Both the position numbers and the translations under genes were made by a program. From positions 18,430,207 to 18,494,206 of the forward strand of contig NC_072465.1 in NCBI RefSeq assembly GCF_027596085.1: DNA of 64,000 nucleotides, written 5' to 3'. This document shows positions 63,241 to 64,000 of the stretch, piece after piece. Below the pieces are notes generated by a model. It was given only the letters and a program-made list of their open reading frames with translations. It made no database searches and had not been told where the DNA came from. Numbering within the stretch: the first letter of the stretch is position 1; every line of letters starts with the position of its first letter. This stretch comes from Anoplopoma fimbria. Taxonomy: Eukaryota > Chordata > Actinopteri > Perciformes > Anoplopomatidae.

Positions 63241-63354
63241 AGGTAAGCCTTGAGCCCTACTCTTTGCTTATATACAGGCATCAAACTTCTAAGAGTAAGT
63301 AATCTTGTATACAAAAAACATTGTATCCCGTAAAAAAAAAAAAAAGAAACTCTG

Positions 63355-63690
63355 GGGATGCAACTAATGGTTATTTCCTCAACGATTTCTCTAATGAAAC
63401 CGGTTATTTTTTCTAACATATCTATTGTTTAGTCCAAAAAATGTCAATAATGAATTACATAATACCCATCACAAGTTATCAGAGTCTAAAGCCATGTCTT
63501 CAAACTGCTTAACTCGTCTATTACTGTCCAAACAGTTAAATAAGTTATATGAAATGGAGAAGAGCCCCCACATTGGAGAAGCCTGAACCAGAAACACTTT
63601 TGGATTTACTTTAAAATGAATGAATAAATTGTCTTCACTTCATTTTCTAATGGTTCACTAATTGATTAACTACGAACTGAAAAATGTTAT
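63355..63690. repeat. diverged teleost interspersed repeat with inverted ATTA-rich ends
   Basis: In order, gatgcaactaatggttattt, gtttagtccaaaaaatgtca, acccatcacaagttatcaga, catgtcttcaaactgctt, aggagaagcctgaaccaga-like text and ctaattgattaactacga match the order of blocks in a very common fish repeat that starts gctgcaactaacgatta and ends in ATTAATCG-rich sequence. This copy is clearly diverged. The ends look like inverted repeats, suggesting a non-autonomous DNA element. Confidence 0.65.
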
Positions 63691-64000
63691 CAGCGCCGAA
63701 AAACGTTTTTTTTAATATAAACAATGCAACGTGTACGCTTTCACAGAACACAAAGAAAGACTCTCATGACTGAGAAGATTTTACAATAATGGAATAGCAA
63801 CATCTGGCCTCAGGCAAGCACCCACATTGAATGTTACAGCACAGCCGTGAGCAGTATTTCACAGTTCTACACGTTGCCCGCTGTTAGCCTCATGGTTGGC
63901 CAAGGTTAATGTAACAGTACAGATGGCACCCTTGACACATCGCACTGACACGCAGGATCAAAACAAGTGCTATTACCTTAATACACATGGAAGCCCGCTC

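Larger units (their letters stand above)
49541..64000. other. intron of the putative downstream gene or intergenic sequence; no coding exon recognised
   Basis: Fourteen kilobases without any open frame I can tie to a protein family, apart from a broken retrotransposon fragment. It holds microsatellites (53949-54032, 55749-55812, 56252-56307, 56569-56589, 56887-56927), a TATAG pentamer run, a LINE fragment and teleost-type interspersed repeats at 60585-60975, 63195-63240 and 63355-63690. If the promoter at 49.4 kb is real, this would be its first intron. Confidence 0.55.

Noticed and set aside
63659..63668. Second TAATTGATTA site as a Pax7 binding element
   Set aside because: It falls at the ATTA-rich end of a common interspersed repeat (63355-63690), so its presence is explained by the repeat.
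49418..64000. Assigning the downstream gene as errfi1 or tnfrsf9 from mammalian gene order
   Set aside because: No coding sequence of either was recognised, and gene order can differ in fish.

Overview
The window is vertebrate nuclear DNA, almost certainly from a ray-finned (teleost, probably percomorph) fish. It has short exons with GT/AG splice sites inside long introns, abundant (CA)n and (CT)n microsatellites, and diverged interspersed repeats of types I recognise from teleost genomes. No prokaryotic, viral or CRISPR features are present. Two protein-coding genes can be identified with confidence, both on the + strand.

(1) pax7, positions 1 to about 21.9 kb. The window opens inside an intron of this paired-box/homeobox transcription factor gene and holds its last four coding exons: 5468-5633, 6052-6245, 17673-17916 and 19087-19202. 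They encode the end of homeodomain helix 3, the proline/serine-rich transactivation region and the conserved C-terminus ending in GQAY, 239 residues in all. The paired domain, octapeptide and first 46 homeodomain residues lie upstream of the window. An 11.4 kb intron separates the second and third of these exons. A 3' UTR of about 2.7 kb carries a cluster of miR-1/206 seed matches and several poly(A) signals. Whether this is the a or b ohnolog cannot be decided here.

(2) A gene desert of about 22 kb, 21.9-43.85 kb. I find no supportable coding exon. It holds microsatellites, a 14-bp-unit minisatellite, a GGGGCC hexanucleotide tract, a perfect 22-bp palindrome and some complex, unique-looking sequence that could be regulatory. 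This is typical of DNA beside a developmental transcription factor gene.

(3) park7 (DJ-1), 44029-48859. Six coding exons join in frame to a 189-residue protein, the same length as human DJ-1, with Glu18, Cys46, Cys53, Cys106 and His126 all present. A compact upstream region holds an antioxidant-response-element match, which fits the redox role of DJ-1.

(4) 49.2 kb to the end. About 170 bp beyond the park7 poly(A) signal is a TATA-less CCAAT/GC-box promoter followed by a splice donor, so a further + strand gene of unknown identity probably starts here. The remaining 14 kb shows no recognisable coding exon. It contains a broken LINE reverse-transcriptase fragment on the - strand, several teleost-type interspersed repeats (60.6-61.0 kb, 63.2-63.7 kb) and microsatellites.

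Functionally, pax7 controls neural-crest, pigment-cell and muscle-stem-cell fate, while park7 is a housekeeping oxidative-stress protein. They are neighbours here, but nothing suggests they act together.
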